59,485 nucleotides of DNA from Emticicia sp043780375. GTDB lineage: Bacteria > Bacteroidota > Bacteroidia > Cytophagales > Spirosomataceae. The DNA lies in contig NZ_JAYWCU010000226.1 of the NCBI RefSeq assembly GCF_043780375.1, positions 1 through 59,485 of the forward strand, written 5' to 3'. This document shows positions 25,170 through 33,777 of this stretch, piece after piece (position 1 is the first letter of the stretch; every line of letters starts with the position of its first letter). The position numbers and the translations under genes were made by a program. The notes under the pieces were generated by a model. It was given only the letters and a program-made list of their open reading frames with translations. It was not told the DNA's origin and ran no database searches.

Positions 25170-27092
25170 TCAAAACTTCCACCTCACAAACGCTTCCATT
25201 GCCTCATATTCTGCCAAGCCAAGTTTATTATAGAGTTGAGCCGTACCACGATTACGCTCTTCGGCACGTTGCCAAAACTCACGAGCATCAGTCCCTTGAA
25301 ACACCACACCATCTTTTTGTGATTGATGTTTGAAAATACCCATTCTTTTCTGCAAAACTTGGTCGGGCGACATCGGAACTGCCATTTCGATTTCATGAAT
25401 ATCCCACTCTGCCCAAGCACCTCGATAGAGCCAAATCCAACAATCTTTCATAAAGTTTTTGTGTTTTAGGCGTTCGACCGCAGCAAAAATAGCATCCAAA
25501 CAAACCTTATGCGTACCATGAGGGTCGGCCAAATCACCTGCGGCATAAACTTGATGAGGTTTGATAGATTCAATCAAATCGGCAACAATAACTATATCTT
25601 CTTCACCCAAACCTTTTTTCTCAATTCGTCCAGTTTCATAAAAAGGCATATCCATGAAATGTACATTTTGCTCAGGAATACCTACAAATCGACAAGTAGC
25701 TTTTGCTTCACCTCGACGAATGATACCTTTTACATATCTTACCGCATCGGTATCAACATCACTATCTTTCTTGTTTTTCAAGAAAGCTTGTGCATCAGCA
25801 AATAATTTTTGTGTTTCTTTATTTTCTATGCCAAATTTTGTGTTAAAATCGACTACAAAATCAATAAAACGAATGGCTTCGTCATCGGCTACAGCAATAT
25901 TTCCTGAAGTTTGATAACCAATATGCACATCATGACCTTGGTCAACTAAACGTTGGAAAGTTCCTCCCATCGAAATAATATCATCATCGGGGTGCGGACT
26001 AAAAATAATTACTCGTTTTTGGGATGGCAAGGCTCTTTCTGGACGATTGGTATCATCGGCATTTGGTTTTCCACCAGGCCAACCCGAAATACTATGCTGT
26101 AATTGGTTGAAAATATCAATATTTATTTCATAAGCCTGTCCATGACGAGCCAATAAATCACTCAAACCATTATCGTTATAATCTTTGTTTGTTAGTTTTA
26201 AAATTGGTTTTCCGAGGGTCAATGCCAAGTTTGTAACTGCCTTTTTAACCATTTTACTTGTCCAATCAACATCTTCAACAACCCACGGAGTTCGCATACG
26301 AGTAAGCTCATGGGCAGCTCTTTCATCAATGACAAACATCGCATTTGGATGAGTTTGTAAATAAGAAGCAGGTACTGTTTCGGTTACTCGACCTTCTACT
26401 GCATCAGCAATCACAGGTGCTTTTCTTTCTCCCCAAGCCAACAAAACGACTCTCTTGGCACTTAAAATCTTTGAAACGCCCATCGTAATGGCTTTTTTTG
26501 GAACTTTTACCAAACTTCCGCCAAAATCTGATGCAGCAGCAACACGTGTCGAATGATCGAGCATCATTAGACGAGTGCGAGAATTAATTAATGAACCAGG
26601 TTCGTTAAAACCAATATGTCCATTTGCTCCAATTCCCAATAATTGAAAATCTAAACCCCCAACAGCATCAATTTTTCTTTCATATTCTTCACTAAAATCT
26701 TTTACTTTGCTTGCAGTAACAGTTCCATCGGGAATAAAGTAGTTTTCTTTCGGAATATCAACGTGGTCGAAAAGCTGTTCTTTCATAAATCGAACATAAC
26801 TTTGCAAAGAGTCGGGTTCCATCGGGAAATACTCATCAAGGTTAAAAGAAATGACATTTTTAAAACTCAAACCTTCCTCACGATGCATTCTAATCAACTC
26901 GGCATAAACGGTTTTGGGCGAAGAACCAGTTGCTAAACCTAAAACGCAGCTTCGATTTTGTCGTTGACGTTCTCGAATCAATTCGGCAATTTCATGAGCA
27001 ACTGCATTGGAAGCCTCTTTTGAATCTTTAAAAATCTTAGTCGGAATTTTTTCGTAAGCAATTGGTTCATTTGTAATAATTGGGTGCTCCAT
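25170..27092 (-). CDS. nagB: Glucosamine-6-phosphate deaminase fused to a PIG-L/LmbE-type deacetylase domain
   Basis: The N-terminal NagB domain (about 1-290) converts glucosamine-6-phosphate to fructose-6-phosphate and ammonia: LGLATGSSPK, NLDEYFPM and IGANGHIGFNEPG are visible. The C-terminal domain (about 365-600) is PIG-L-like, with zinc-binding PHPDDD and DPHGTHK motifs, a fold that removes acetyl groups from N-acetylglucosamine conjugates. The 640-aa two-domain form is known in Bacteroidota and could deacetylate and deaminate GlcNAc-6-P in one protein; that coupling is inference. It is separated from the glycan cluster by a terminator. Confidence 0.92.
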   Translation of the reverse strand: MEHPIITNEPIAYEKIPTKIFKDSKEASNAVAHEIAELIRERQRQNRSCVLGLATGSSPKTVYAELIRMHREEGLSFKNVISFNLDEYFPMEPDSLQSYVRFMKEQLFDHVDIPKENYFIPDGTVTASKVKDFSEEYERKIDAVGGLDFQLLGIGANGHIGFNEPGSLINSRTRLMMLDHSTRVAAASDFGGSLVKVPKKAITMGVSKILSAKRVVLLAWGERKAPVIADAVEGRVTETVPASYLQTHPNAMFVIDERAAHELTRMRTPWVVEDVDWTSKMVKKAVTNLALTLGKPILKLTNKDYNDNGLSDLLARHGQAYEINIDIFNQLQHSISGWPGGKPNADDTNRPERALPSQKRVIIFSPHPDDDIISMGGTFQRLVDQGHDVHIGYQTSGNIAVADDEAIRFIDFVVDFNTKFGIENKETQKLFADAQAFLKNKKDSDVDTDAVRYVKGIIRRGEAKATCRFVGIPEQNVHFMDMPFYETGRIEKKGLGEEDIVIVADLIESIKPHQVYAAGDLADPHGTHKVCLDAIFAAVERLKHKNFMKDCWIWLYRGAWAEWDIHEIEMAVPMSPDQVLQKRMGIFKHQSQKDGVVFQGTDAREFWQRAEERNRGTAQLYNKLGLAEYEAMEAFVRWKF

Positions 27093-27138
27093 TGTTGTCG
27101 TATTTTTGGTTGAAGTCGGTAAAAGTAGGAATATTCTA

Positions 27139-27146
27139 CAAAAATA
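27139..27146 (-). promoter_or_regulatory. -7 box TATTTTTG for nagB
   Basis: Exact TAnnTTTG match on the minus strand about 46 bases upstream of the ATG. Confidence 0.45.
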
Positions 27147-27220
27147 TGAATATCTGTGTCTAAAATCATTTTCATTTGTGTAAAAAAAATATTATCAATC
27201 AAAGAATTAATAAAATATTT

Positions 27221-27271
27221 TAAAAAATAAGCCAGTCTATACGCCATAGATTTGGGTAGATAGACTGGCTT
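27221..27271 (-). terminator. Terminator at the end of the glycan cluster
   Basis: AAGCCAGTCTAT (27229-27240) and ATAGACTGGCTT (27260-27271) form a perfect 12-bp stem, followed on the minus strand by ATTTTTT. It closes the operon ending with the PhyH gene. Confidence 0.85.
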
Positions 27272-27305
27272 GAAAAGCGTATTAATCTTTAAAAAAATTA
27301 GTATT

Positions 27306-28112
27306 TTAAGCAAAAATCTCTTCCAACTGTTCTTTTTTTGGAAAATTGGGTGTTACTAAGTCGGCCTCTGGTTTATAAATGTAGGGCATCGGAAAACCTC
27401 TTTCTTTGAAAGTTTGTTCGGCCATGTTATTGTAACGCAATTGAATAGACCAACGAATGTTTTTTGTAACATTATCGCCCGAACGGTGAACTAAAAAGGC
27501 AGAAAAAATGAGCAAATCACCTACTTCAAACTCAGTTTGAATAAAACTCTCCTCTGGTAATTCCTCTTGAATACTTCCCAAATAGCCCGAAGTATCAGAC
27601 TTCAAAAGGCCATCTTTATGGCTTGCTGGCAAAATTTGTAACGACCCAAGTGCCTCGCCACAATCTACCATTGGAAACCACATGACAATGCTATCTAATG
27701 AGCCTTGACCTGTTCGCCAGTCTTGATGAGCACCCAATTTCCAATGACTACCACCTTTCGACAAATAACGGCTATTAAATTGCATCGAAGGACGCACACC
27801 AATCATCGGAAATTCGTAGCCTAAAGTTTTTAAAACATCAATAACCTTTGGGTCGGTAGCTAAATGATGCAATGAAATAAGGTGTTGAGCTTGTTTGCCA
27901 GTATTAACAAATGTTTCGAAGTCTGCATTAAACAAGTCAAACATTGCTTGTTCAAAGGAGTCTTTGTCATTTATATCAACTTTTTTACTCAGAACTCGTT
28001 CGATTTGAAGAGCAAAAAGGTTTCGTGCTTCTGTGTAAATTCGGCTGATTTCTTCTTTCGAGAAGAAATTTTTCAGAATAATGTATCCATCTTTTTTGAA
28101 TTGTTCTTTCAT
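27306..28112 (-). CDS. Phytanoyl-CoA dioxygenase (PhyH) family protein
   Basis: Fe(II)/2-oxoglutarate-dependent oxygenase fold. The iron triad is readable: HQD at 129-131 and a distal histidine in LVHRSGDN (209), with a 2-oxoglutarate-binding arginine at about 220 (NIRWS). The partly buried LPASHKDG is another family signature. Its position as last gene of a surface-glycan cluster suggests hydroxylation of a sugar or lipid-linked intermediate, but the substrate is unknown. Confidence 0.85.
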   Translation of the reverse strand: MKEQFKKDGYIILKNFFSKEEISRIYTEARNLFALQIERVLSKKVDINDKDSFEQAMFDLFNADFETFVNTGKQAQHLISLHHLATDPKVIDVLKTLGYEFPMIGVRPSMQFNSRYLSKGGSHWKLGAHQDWRTGQGSLDSIVMWFPMVDCGEALGSLQILPASHKDGLLKSDTSGYLGSIQEELPEESFIQTEFEVGDLLIFSAFLVHRSGDNVTKNIRWSIQLRYNNMAEQTFKERGFPMPYIYKPEADLVTPNFPKKEQLEEIFA

Positions 28113-28190
28113 GGTAATATTGCTTTATTGTACTGCAAAATTAAGGGCTAAGACAGCACTAAATAATGATATTTATCAGTGTATCAATTT

Positions 28191-29123
28191 TTATTTTTCT
28201 AAAACAGCATAGCCAAAACCAGCCGCTCCGAAGCCATTACCATTGTATAACAAATATTTATTGCCTTTGTGTTCATAAAAATGGGCATAATTTATCATCT
28301 GATAATCTAAATCTGCTGGATTTTCAGATTTATGAATTCCAACCAACTCATCTTTTCGTTCCCATTTAAAACCATCTAACGATTCGGCATAGCCCATTCG
28401 ATAACTTTGATTTCGGTCGGTACGGTAATCACGCGTATGACGATAAGAATAATACATCTTGAAAATGCCATCATCATGAAAAACGCTCGGACGACCAACT
28501 GCATGAAGAAAATCATCAAATGGCAAAGCAATATCACCCGTTGGCGTCCAGTTAATACCATCGTCTGATATGGCAACTCTACAATCGTAAAATGGCTCTG
28601 GATAACCATTAATATACTCACATTTTTGTCCCGAAATGTACCACATCATCCATTGTCCATTAATAAACATTACTGAAGGTTGTGCTGCCCAAATAGGATT
28701 ATGAATAGACCTGTCCATGATGGGTCCACGAAACATTTTCTTGAAATTCAAGCCACCATCTGTGCTTACAGAAAGCCCCATCGAAAGGCGATATGAATTA
28801 TGCGTTCTGTTCCAACCAGTATAATATAACCAAATATCGCCATTTGGTTGTGGAACAAACCATGCGGGCATTGCACCTGTTTCGTCGTATTCGCCAGGCC
28901 CACCTAAATCCAAAACAAAAGTATTATGAATATAGAGAATTTTGGTTGGATCGTCGTAATCTACATCTATAAATGTTGGACGAGAATATCCATTATCATC
29001 TCTTGATGAGAAATAAACTCTCAAAAAATCTTTGTGTTTATACGCATAAGGCACTTGTGCGTGCGAACGACTATGTGCTAAACTACCATCTGGTTTATAA
29101 ACGAGTCCTTTCTTTTGCCACAT
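28191..29123 (-). CDS. Five-bladed beta-propeller protein, GH32/GH43/GH130-like
   Basis: No signal peptide. The 310-aa protein is built of repeated W/Y-rich blades (GDIWLYYTGWN, GQWMMWYISGQ, GIFKMYYSYRH, NKYLLYNGNG), each followed by calls such as AQPSV and GRPSV, typical of clan GH-F/J-like propellers. Acidic residues occur at equivalent positions (for example EYDETGAMPAW), but catalysis is not established. Relatives without secretion signals occur inside polysaccharide-biosynthesis loci, as here. The ATG is immediately preceded by octad repeats. Confidence 0.7.
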   Translation of the reverse strand: MWQKKGLVYKPDGSLAHSRSHAQVPYAYKHKDFLRVYFSSRDDNGYSRPTFIDVDYDDPTKILYIHNTFVLDLGGPGEYDETGAMPAWFVPQPNGDIWLYYTGWNRTHNSYRLSMGLSVSTDGGLNFKKMFRGPIMDRSIHNPIWAAQPSVMFINGQWMMWYISGQKCEYINGYPEPFYDCRVAISDDGINWTPTGDIALPFDDFLHAVGRPSVFHDDGIFKMYYSYRHTRDYRTDRNQSYRMGYAESLDGFKWERKDELVGIHKSENPADLDYQMINYAHFYEHKGNKYLLYNGNGFGAAGFGYAVLEK

Positions 29124-29127
29124 TGTG

Positions 29128-29151
29128 GAATGAGTGAATGAGTGAATGAAT
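29128..29151 (-). repeat. Three tandem octads before a start codon
   Basis: On the plus strand GAATGAGT twice and GAATGAAT once (coding strand ACTCATTC). The array ends 4 bases before the ATG of the propeller gene. Confidence 0.85.
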
Positions 29152-29205
29152 AATTTTAATTCTACTTATTCATCAAAAATCTTTAAATTTAATTTTGTTG
29201 AAACC

Positions 29206-30090
29206 TTATTTCTTCTTACGATTTCTTTCCGCTCTAATTTTCCAATTGTCTTTAAAATCTTTCCCTGGAATTTGAAGATTTACATTTACCGTTGGAGCTT
29301 TTTTAGTTTTTTTGAAATCAAGCACATAATAGCCATTACCAAAAATCCATTGAAGTTTTACATCTTTGATGTTTTTTGGTAAATCTTGCATCGGCACTAA
29401 ATCTGTGAACATTGGATTGGCGTCCATCAAGATTTGATAGGTTTTTTGGTCACGAAGCCATGCTCCTACGCTTTCGTCGCCAACTACAACACGACCACCA
29501 ACTTTTACAACACGATTGAATTCTTCAAATGCTTTTGCTCTTTCGGAAAAAGTATTGATTCCTCCAAAATGAAAAAGAGCATCGAAGGCATTATCTTCAA
29601 ATGGCAAATATGAACCATTTCCTATGAAGTAATCAATAGTTACGTCTTTTTTATCAGCAAATTTTTCTTTGGCATGACCCAACATCGCTGGCGATAAATC
29701 AGACAAAACGGCATGCCCGCCTGGCGTAATTTTATCAATGATAAATGCTGAATCTTTGCCTGTTCCTGCTCCAACTTCCAACACTTTCATGCCAGGTTTA
29801 AGTTTGAGCAAACTTATCATTTGCTTTCGGGTAGCAGCTTCGTTGGCATGAAGCGATTCAAAAACCCATGAAACACCACGGTCGTAGCGAGTATGAGCAT
29901 CATTATAAGCAACTTGCTCTTTGCGGTCTTGCTCGAAAAGTTCTCTTGGATAAACTAAATCTACGATGTCGTTTACGTCGTAGCTCACCGGCTCTTCGCT
30001 TGAAGTATTGCTAAGGGTTTTGCCATCGGTCGACAAAACAAGTTTTGTATGTGTTTTTGGACAAATTAATTGCTTGAAGAAATCGCTCAT
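29206..30090 (-). CDS. Class I SAM-dependent methyltransferase with Trm112-like N-terminus
   Basis: The ATG at 30090 gives MSDFFKQLICPKTHTKL, a short Trm112-like start (though with a single cysteine, so no zinc site is evident). The Rossmann methyltransferase domain follows (about 85-220): motif I VLEVGAGTGKD, AVLSDLSPAML, and FDALFHFGGINTF as motif IV. 294 aa. Embedded among NeuD-like, WbqC and propeller genes, it likely methylates a glycan or glycolipid component; the acceptor is unknown. Confidence 0.82.
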   Translation of the reverse strand: MSDFFKQLICPKTHTKLVLSTDGKTLSNTSSEEPVSYDVNDIVDLVYPRELFEQDRKEQVAYNDAHTRYDRGVSWVFESLHANEAATRKQMISLLKLKPGMKVLEVGAGTGKDSAFIIDKITPGGHAVLSDLSPAMLGHAKEKFADKKDVTIDYFIGNGSYLPFEDNAFDALFHFGGINTFSERAKAFEEFNRVVKVGGRVVVGDESVGAWLRDQKTYQILMDANPMFTDLVPMQDLPKNIKDVKLQWIFGNGYYVLDFKKTKKAPTVNVNLQIPGKDFKDNWKIRAERNRKKK

Positions 30091-30188
30091 TCGTTTTATT
30101 TTCTTAATTGATAAGTAAAGTTTGCATTTTAATTTAAGATTTGACAAATTTTAAGCAATCATTGATTGGCGAATCAAAGACCATACTT

Positions 30189-30848
30189 TTACAGATTTAT
30201 ATCTTTACTCGAAACATCAGATTTTACAGCAGGATTGCCTTTCCAGATGCTCCAAGGTTCGGTTTTGGCTTTGGTTACGTTTGCTCCCATCGCAACAAGG
30301 GTTCCTTCACCAAGCGTACAACCATCACGAATGGTTGCATTTACGCCAAAAAATGAATATTCACCAACCACACACCTGCCCGACAAAACAACGTGTGAAG
30401 TAAAATAAACATGATCTTTTATTTCGCTGTGATGTCCAATATGATTTCCACTCCAAAGCACAACATCGTTTCCTATTTTCACGAATGGCTGAATGGTATT
30501 ATCTTCCAAAATAAAGCAGTTTTCACCAATTTGGTCGGTTAGCACAGTTGCTTTTGAGCTTATATAAGAAATAAATGTATAACCTTTTTCTTTGATTTCG
30601 GCATAAACTTTGGCTCGAACCATATTCATTTTTCTCTCACTAAGAGGGGCAAAGAACATGTAGTCTGCAGGTGGAAAAAGTTCGGTAACTTCCTCAAAAG
30701 GCACAACGGGTAAGTTACAAAATGTATCTTCCTTGATGTATTCTTTGTTTACCGTAAATGCTACGATTTCATGTTCAGAGTCATTAGTTAAGTAATAATG
30801 AGCCAATTCTGCGACTAATTCAGTACCAAAAACCACTACTTTTGCCAT
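30189..30848 (-). CDS. NeuD-like sugar O-acyltransferase (left-handed beta-helix)
   Basis: An N-terminal PglD/NeuD-type Rossmann half (MAKVVVFGTELVAELAHYYL) precedes hexapeptide repeats (IGENCFILEDNTIQPFVKIGNDVVLWSGNHIGHHSEIKDHVY...) forming the trimeric beta-helix that uses acetyl-CoA. The catalytic-like histidines are in GHHSEI. 219 aa is the family length. It likely acetylates a nucleotide sugar or lipid-linked sugar in the surrounding cluster. Confidence 0.83.
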   Translation of the reverse strand: MAKVVVFGTELVAELAHYYLTNDSEHEIVAFTVNKEYIKEDTFCNLPVVPFEEVTELFPPADYMFFAPLSERKMNMVRAKVYAEIKEKGYTFISYISSKATVLTDQIGENCFILEDNTIQPFVKIGNDVVLWSGNHIGHHSEIKDHVYFTSHVVLSGRCVVGEYSFFGVNATIRDGCTLGEGTLVAMGANVTKAKTEPWSIWKGNPAVKSDVSSKDINL

Positions 30849-30860
30849 ATTTAGAGCGTT

Positions 30861-31637
30861 TTAAACTAATTCAAATTTATTTAAGTGTTCTTGGATTTCA
30901 TCTACCGAACAAAACATCAAAATATCAATTATCGAAAGCCAAGGGACAAACTCTTGATTGAGTTGTTTATACTGAATGGGTTTTGATTTGATAAAATTAA
31001 GTAAGATTTTGTTATCGGCAAAAAGTTGTTTGTCATAAATTGCCATTCCACCAATGGGATTGATATAATGGGCGGCTTTTTCGTGTAAACAAATATCTAA
31101 AATGCGATTTTGTGCTTTTAAACCTTGGTTATTGTAAACAGTTGAGCTTTCGACTATTTCGGTGTTTATTTTTAAATATTTGCAAGTTTCTTTTAGACTT
31201 ATGGTTGTCAATTCAGCAATATTTGCAGAAGTAGAGTTGAAAACACTTTCTACAATCGCAAAACCTTCTTGATAAAAAGGTGCTTTTTTATAGGACTGTT
31301 CAATGGTTTTTAAGAATTTTTTGCTCCAAATAGCTAAATTATCTATTTCGATTTCTCGAATCAAGCGATTTTGGCTTGCACCTATCAACGGAATTGTAAA
31401 CATTGAGGCTTTTCCGCCCAGCAAAACGTTATTTCGGTTTATCCAACCTTTGTTTATAAAGGAAACATCATCATAAACCACAAATGTATCTACCGCATTG
31501 ATAAGTTGAAAATAGCCAATATATGGGAAAACGTATGGTTGCATGATGCCAATACGAACCGACCCATCGGCGGTTCGACGACTCGACTGCCCTGAATGGG
31601 AGCTTGCTACTTCTCTATTTTGTAAATTCTCTACCAT
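30861..31637 (-). CDS. WbqC family protein with repeat-derived N-terminal extension
   Basis: The WbqC core begins at about residue 27: IGIMQPYVFPYIGYFQL, then DTFVVYDDVSFINKGWINRN, highly characteristic of this polysaccharide-locus family of unknown mechanism (the fold resembles an aminotransferase/amidotransferase partner). Typical members start only a few residues before IMQP. Here no nearby start codon exists, and the only upstream ATG (31637) adds about 25 polar residues encoded by REP-like DNA. The ATG overlaps the stop of the preceding membrane-protein gene (ATGGTAG), suggesting translational coupling. Confidence 0.85.
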   Translation of the reverse strand: MVENLQNREVASSHSGQSSRRTADGSVRIGIMQPYVFPYIGYFQLINAVDTFVVYDDVSFINKGWINRNNVLLGGKASMFTIPLIGASQNRLIREIEIDNLAIWSKKFLKTIEQSYKKAPFYQEGFAIVESVFNSTSANIAELTTISLKETCKYLKINTEIVESSTVYNNQGLKAQNRILDICLHEKAAHYINPIGGMAIYDKQLFADNKILLNFIKSKPIQYKQLNQEFVPWLSIIDILMFCSVDEIQEHLNKFELV

Positions 31638-31675
31638 TTTTTAAAATCCCCTTTTAGGGACGGTGCGACGTTTCG
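31555..31675. repeat. REP-like element spanning a gene junction
   Basis: Several small hairpins are packed here: CGAACCG/CGGTTCG (31555-31577), TCGA-CGAC-TCGA, the block CGACTGCCCTGAATGGG (31584-31600, also found after pyk), TCCC/GGGA (31647-31660), and GGACGGTGCGACGTTTCG (31658-31675, shared with the 19-kb palindrome). It is richer in G+C than its surroundings and supplies the end of one ORF and the beginning of the next. Confidence 0.6.
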
Positions 31676-33706
31676 ATTAGAGGTATTTATACGTCTCAAA
31701 AAAAACTGACTTTCTTCTACTGGTGTATCAGCATGATTATCAGGCGAATTTAATAAAATATCTCCTTCTTGATAAGGAATTACTCCTTTCGAATAAAACA
31801 AATATTGTGCTTCGGCAGGAATTGGTTTTACTGCACTTCTAAATGGATGAATAGGAATTAATTTTCTTGTAAAATATTCTCCCCAAAGCGGGTATTCAAA
31901 GTCTTCGTGTTCTTGTTGTGTTCCGAGTGCTACGATGGCATTTTTTGGCACAATTTCATCAAATTTTTTATAGGCTTCATATATATGTGGGCGAGCAACA
32001 GTGAGTTGTTCCATTCGACTCATATTAAATATATTTTTTACAGGAAAAATAGGATGAATACGAACAAATAAAACCGTGCAAATAGCAGAAATACTTATCA
32101 ATAAAGCATAAATAGTAAACAGAATTAATGTAAAAATAGATTTTTGGCCAACTAATGAAGTACCTGCAACTAAAAGAAGCGGCATACACCAAACAGCCAT
32201 ATTAAGAAAATAGCGTGCCTTGATTGGGTCATAAGGTGCAGAATAGCACAAGGAAAGAAAGTGCAAGATTGCGGCTAAACTTAGCACCATTAGGCTTTTT
32301 TCTATTGATGTTATTTTCTTGAAGTTCAGCAATAACTTTACTAATAAAAATACGAATATTGGGAAAACAATTCCAAAACCAATAATTCCCCAATAAGGTC
32401 GTTCAAGATAAAACCTGATTGGGTGTTCAAATGAAAAGTACGAAACAACTGTGAATCGTTGGTCTTCAATCTGTAGTTTTTCAAAAACTTTATTGGGCAA
32501 ATTACGAAAAACGTCATTAAACTTTTTACCTATTTGAGAACTTCTAAGACCATCAAAATTTAGAAATTCGGAAGAATATCGTCCAATATTTAATGACATA
32601 TTCTTGATTTTGTCTTTTCCTGAATAATGCTCAACACCATGCCATTGCATCACCATTGGCGGTGCAGAAAGACTTCCTAAGCTAAATTTTCCAACTTCTC
32701 GCACATTTCCAATATAACCAGTTGGCAAAGTATAGATGCAGATAGCAATAATAAAGGTAACAACGAAAAGTTTGATATTTTTATAAAATTCTTTTTTGAA
32801 TAAAACAGTATGAACCACAACGACTAAAATCGCAGGTGCAATCAATAAAAAAGTAACTTTATGACCAATCCAAATGCCAGATATAAGAGCTATTAGACAT
32901 ATATTTAGCTTAGTAGGGTTCTCTTTAAAAGAAAACAGAAAGTATGTCAAACAACCTAAATACGCCGATAAAACAATGTCTGATTCGGTGGTAGTCGCTT
33001 GAACCAGAGCCGTTGGAAGTAAAGCTGAGATTATTCCTACGAAAAGGGCGGCAGTAAAGTTCTTAGAGATTTTAAACGCAATTCCATAGGCCGACAAAGC
33101 AAAAAGCCAATAACAAATGTAATGAATGACTTTAAAACCCTTTTCGCCAAAAACATGATAGCCGAATATTTGTAAAGTTGGTAACGAATTTGGATAAAAA
33201 TCAATCGTCCAAGTTGTGCCTTGCAAGCGATTCATGTTGCCATTTTGCAGATAATAAGCACATTTTACCAAATGCCCAGTCATGCTATCCCATTCATTGG
33301 GTACAGTTGCAAAGAGAATGATTAAGTTGATAATGGTTGTAATTCCTAAACCAACTATTAATATTCCGAATGAAACCTTACTTATAATTAATTGTGATTT
33401 CCAAAAATCAATGAATTTTATTCGTAATTCTTTAATTGCGATTGAAATACTAAAGGCTTTATTATCAGATATTTGACGAAAAAAAATGTTAAATAAAAAA
33501 GCCAAAACATTTACTCCCATGCCCCATGCAAAGGCTTGATTAATTAGATTTAATTCGGACAATAAAAAACCAATTGGAATCACGCATGAAACCAATCCAA
33601 CGAAAAGTTTGATGATATAATCACTTAAGCTTTCGGAAATGAAAGAAGCATTTCTGTGGATTTGCCAGAGGAATAAAAGGAAAAAAAGTATAAAAATCAG
33701 ATACAT
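31631..33706 (-). CDS. Multi-pass membrane protein, GT-C/PMT-like glycosyltransferase candidate
   Basis: About 12 hydrophobic helices run from the N-terminus to about residue 560, followed by a soluble C-terminal tail. The first large loop carries NEWDSMTGHLVKCAYYLQNG, placed like the acidic catalytic loop of GT39/ArnT-like lipid-linked sugar transferases. The ATG at 33706 is preferred: the GTG at 33730 lies inside the ilvA terminator and just at the predicted transcription start. The last 14 residues (RNVAPSLKGDFKKW) are encoded by the REP-like element. It is first in the glycan operon. Confidence 0.72.
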   Translation of the reverse strand: MYLIFILFFLLFLWQIHRNASFISESLSDYIIKLFVGLVSCVIPIGFLLSELNLINQAFAWGMGVNVLAFLFNIFFRQISDNKAFSISIAIKELRIKFIDFWKSQLIISKVSFGILIVGLGITTIINLIILFATVPNEWDSMTGHLVKCAYYLQNGNMNRLQGTTWTIDFYPNSLPTLQIFGYHVFGEKGFKVIHYICYWLFALSAYGIAFKISKNFTAALFVGIISALLPTALVQATTTESDIVLSAYLGCLTYFLFSFKENPTKLNICLIALISGIWIGHKVTFLLIAPAILVVVVHTVLFKKEFYKNIKLFVVTFIIAICIYTLPTGYIGNVREVGKFSLGSLSAPPMVMQWHGVEHYSGKDKIKNMSLNIGRYSSEFLNFDGLRSSQIGKKFNDVFRNLPNKVFEKLQIEDQRFTVVSYFSFEHPIRFYLERPYWGIIGFGIVFPIFVFLLVKLLLNFKKITSIEKSLMVLSLAAILHFLSLCYSAPYDPIKARYFLNMAVWCMPLLLVAGTSLVGQKSIFTLILFTIYALLISISAICTVLFVRIHPIFPVKNIFNMSRMEQLTVARPHIYEAYKKFDEIVPKNAIVALGTQQEHEDFEYPLWGEYFTRKLIPIHPFRSAVKPIPAEAQYLFYSKGVIPYQEGDILLNSPDNHADTPVEESQFFLRRINTSNRNVAPSLKGDFKKW

Positions 33707-33712
33707 TTGGTC

Positions 33713-33751
33713 AAAATAAAAGGCTTTCACTTTGCAAAGATAGTGAAAGCC
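33713..33751 (-). terminator. ilvA terminator whose loop holds the next promoter box
   Basis: GGCTTTCAC and GTGAAAGCC form a 9-bp stem, followed on the minus strand by TTTTATTTT. The loop sequence TATCTTTGCAAA contains an exact -7 box. Confidence 0.75.
33735..33742 (-). promoter_or_regulatory. -7 box TATCTTTG of the glycan operon
   Basis: Exact TAnnTTTG match; transcription would begin near 33728, some 22 bases before the ATG at 33706. Confidence 0.5.
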
Positions 33752-33777
33752 CTCCTTTTAATTGAAAAATTATAAAA

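Noticed and set aside
29206..31637. Complete sialic acid pathway because of the NeuD-like protein
   Set aside because: No NeuA, NeuB or NeuC homologue is in the window; NeuD-like acyltransferases occur in many other sugar loci.
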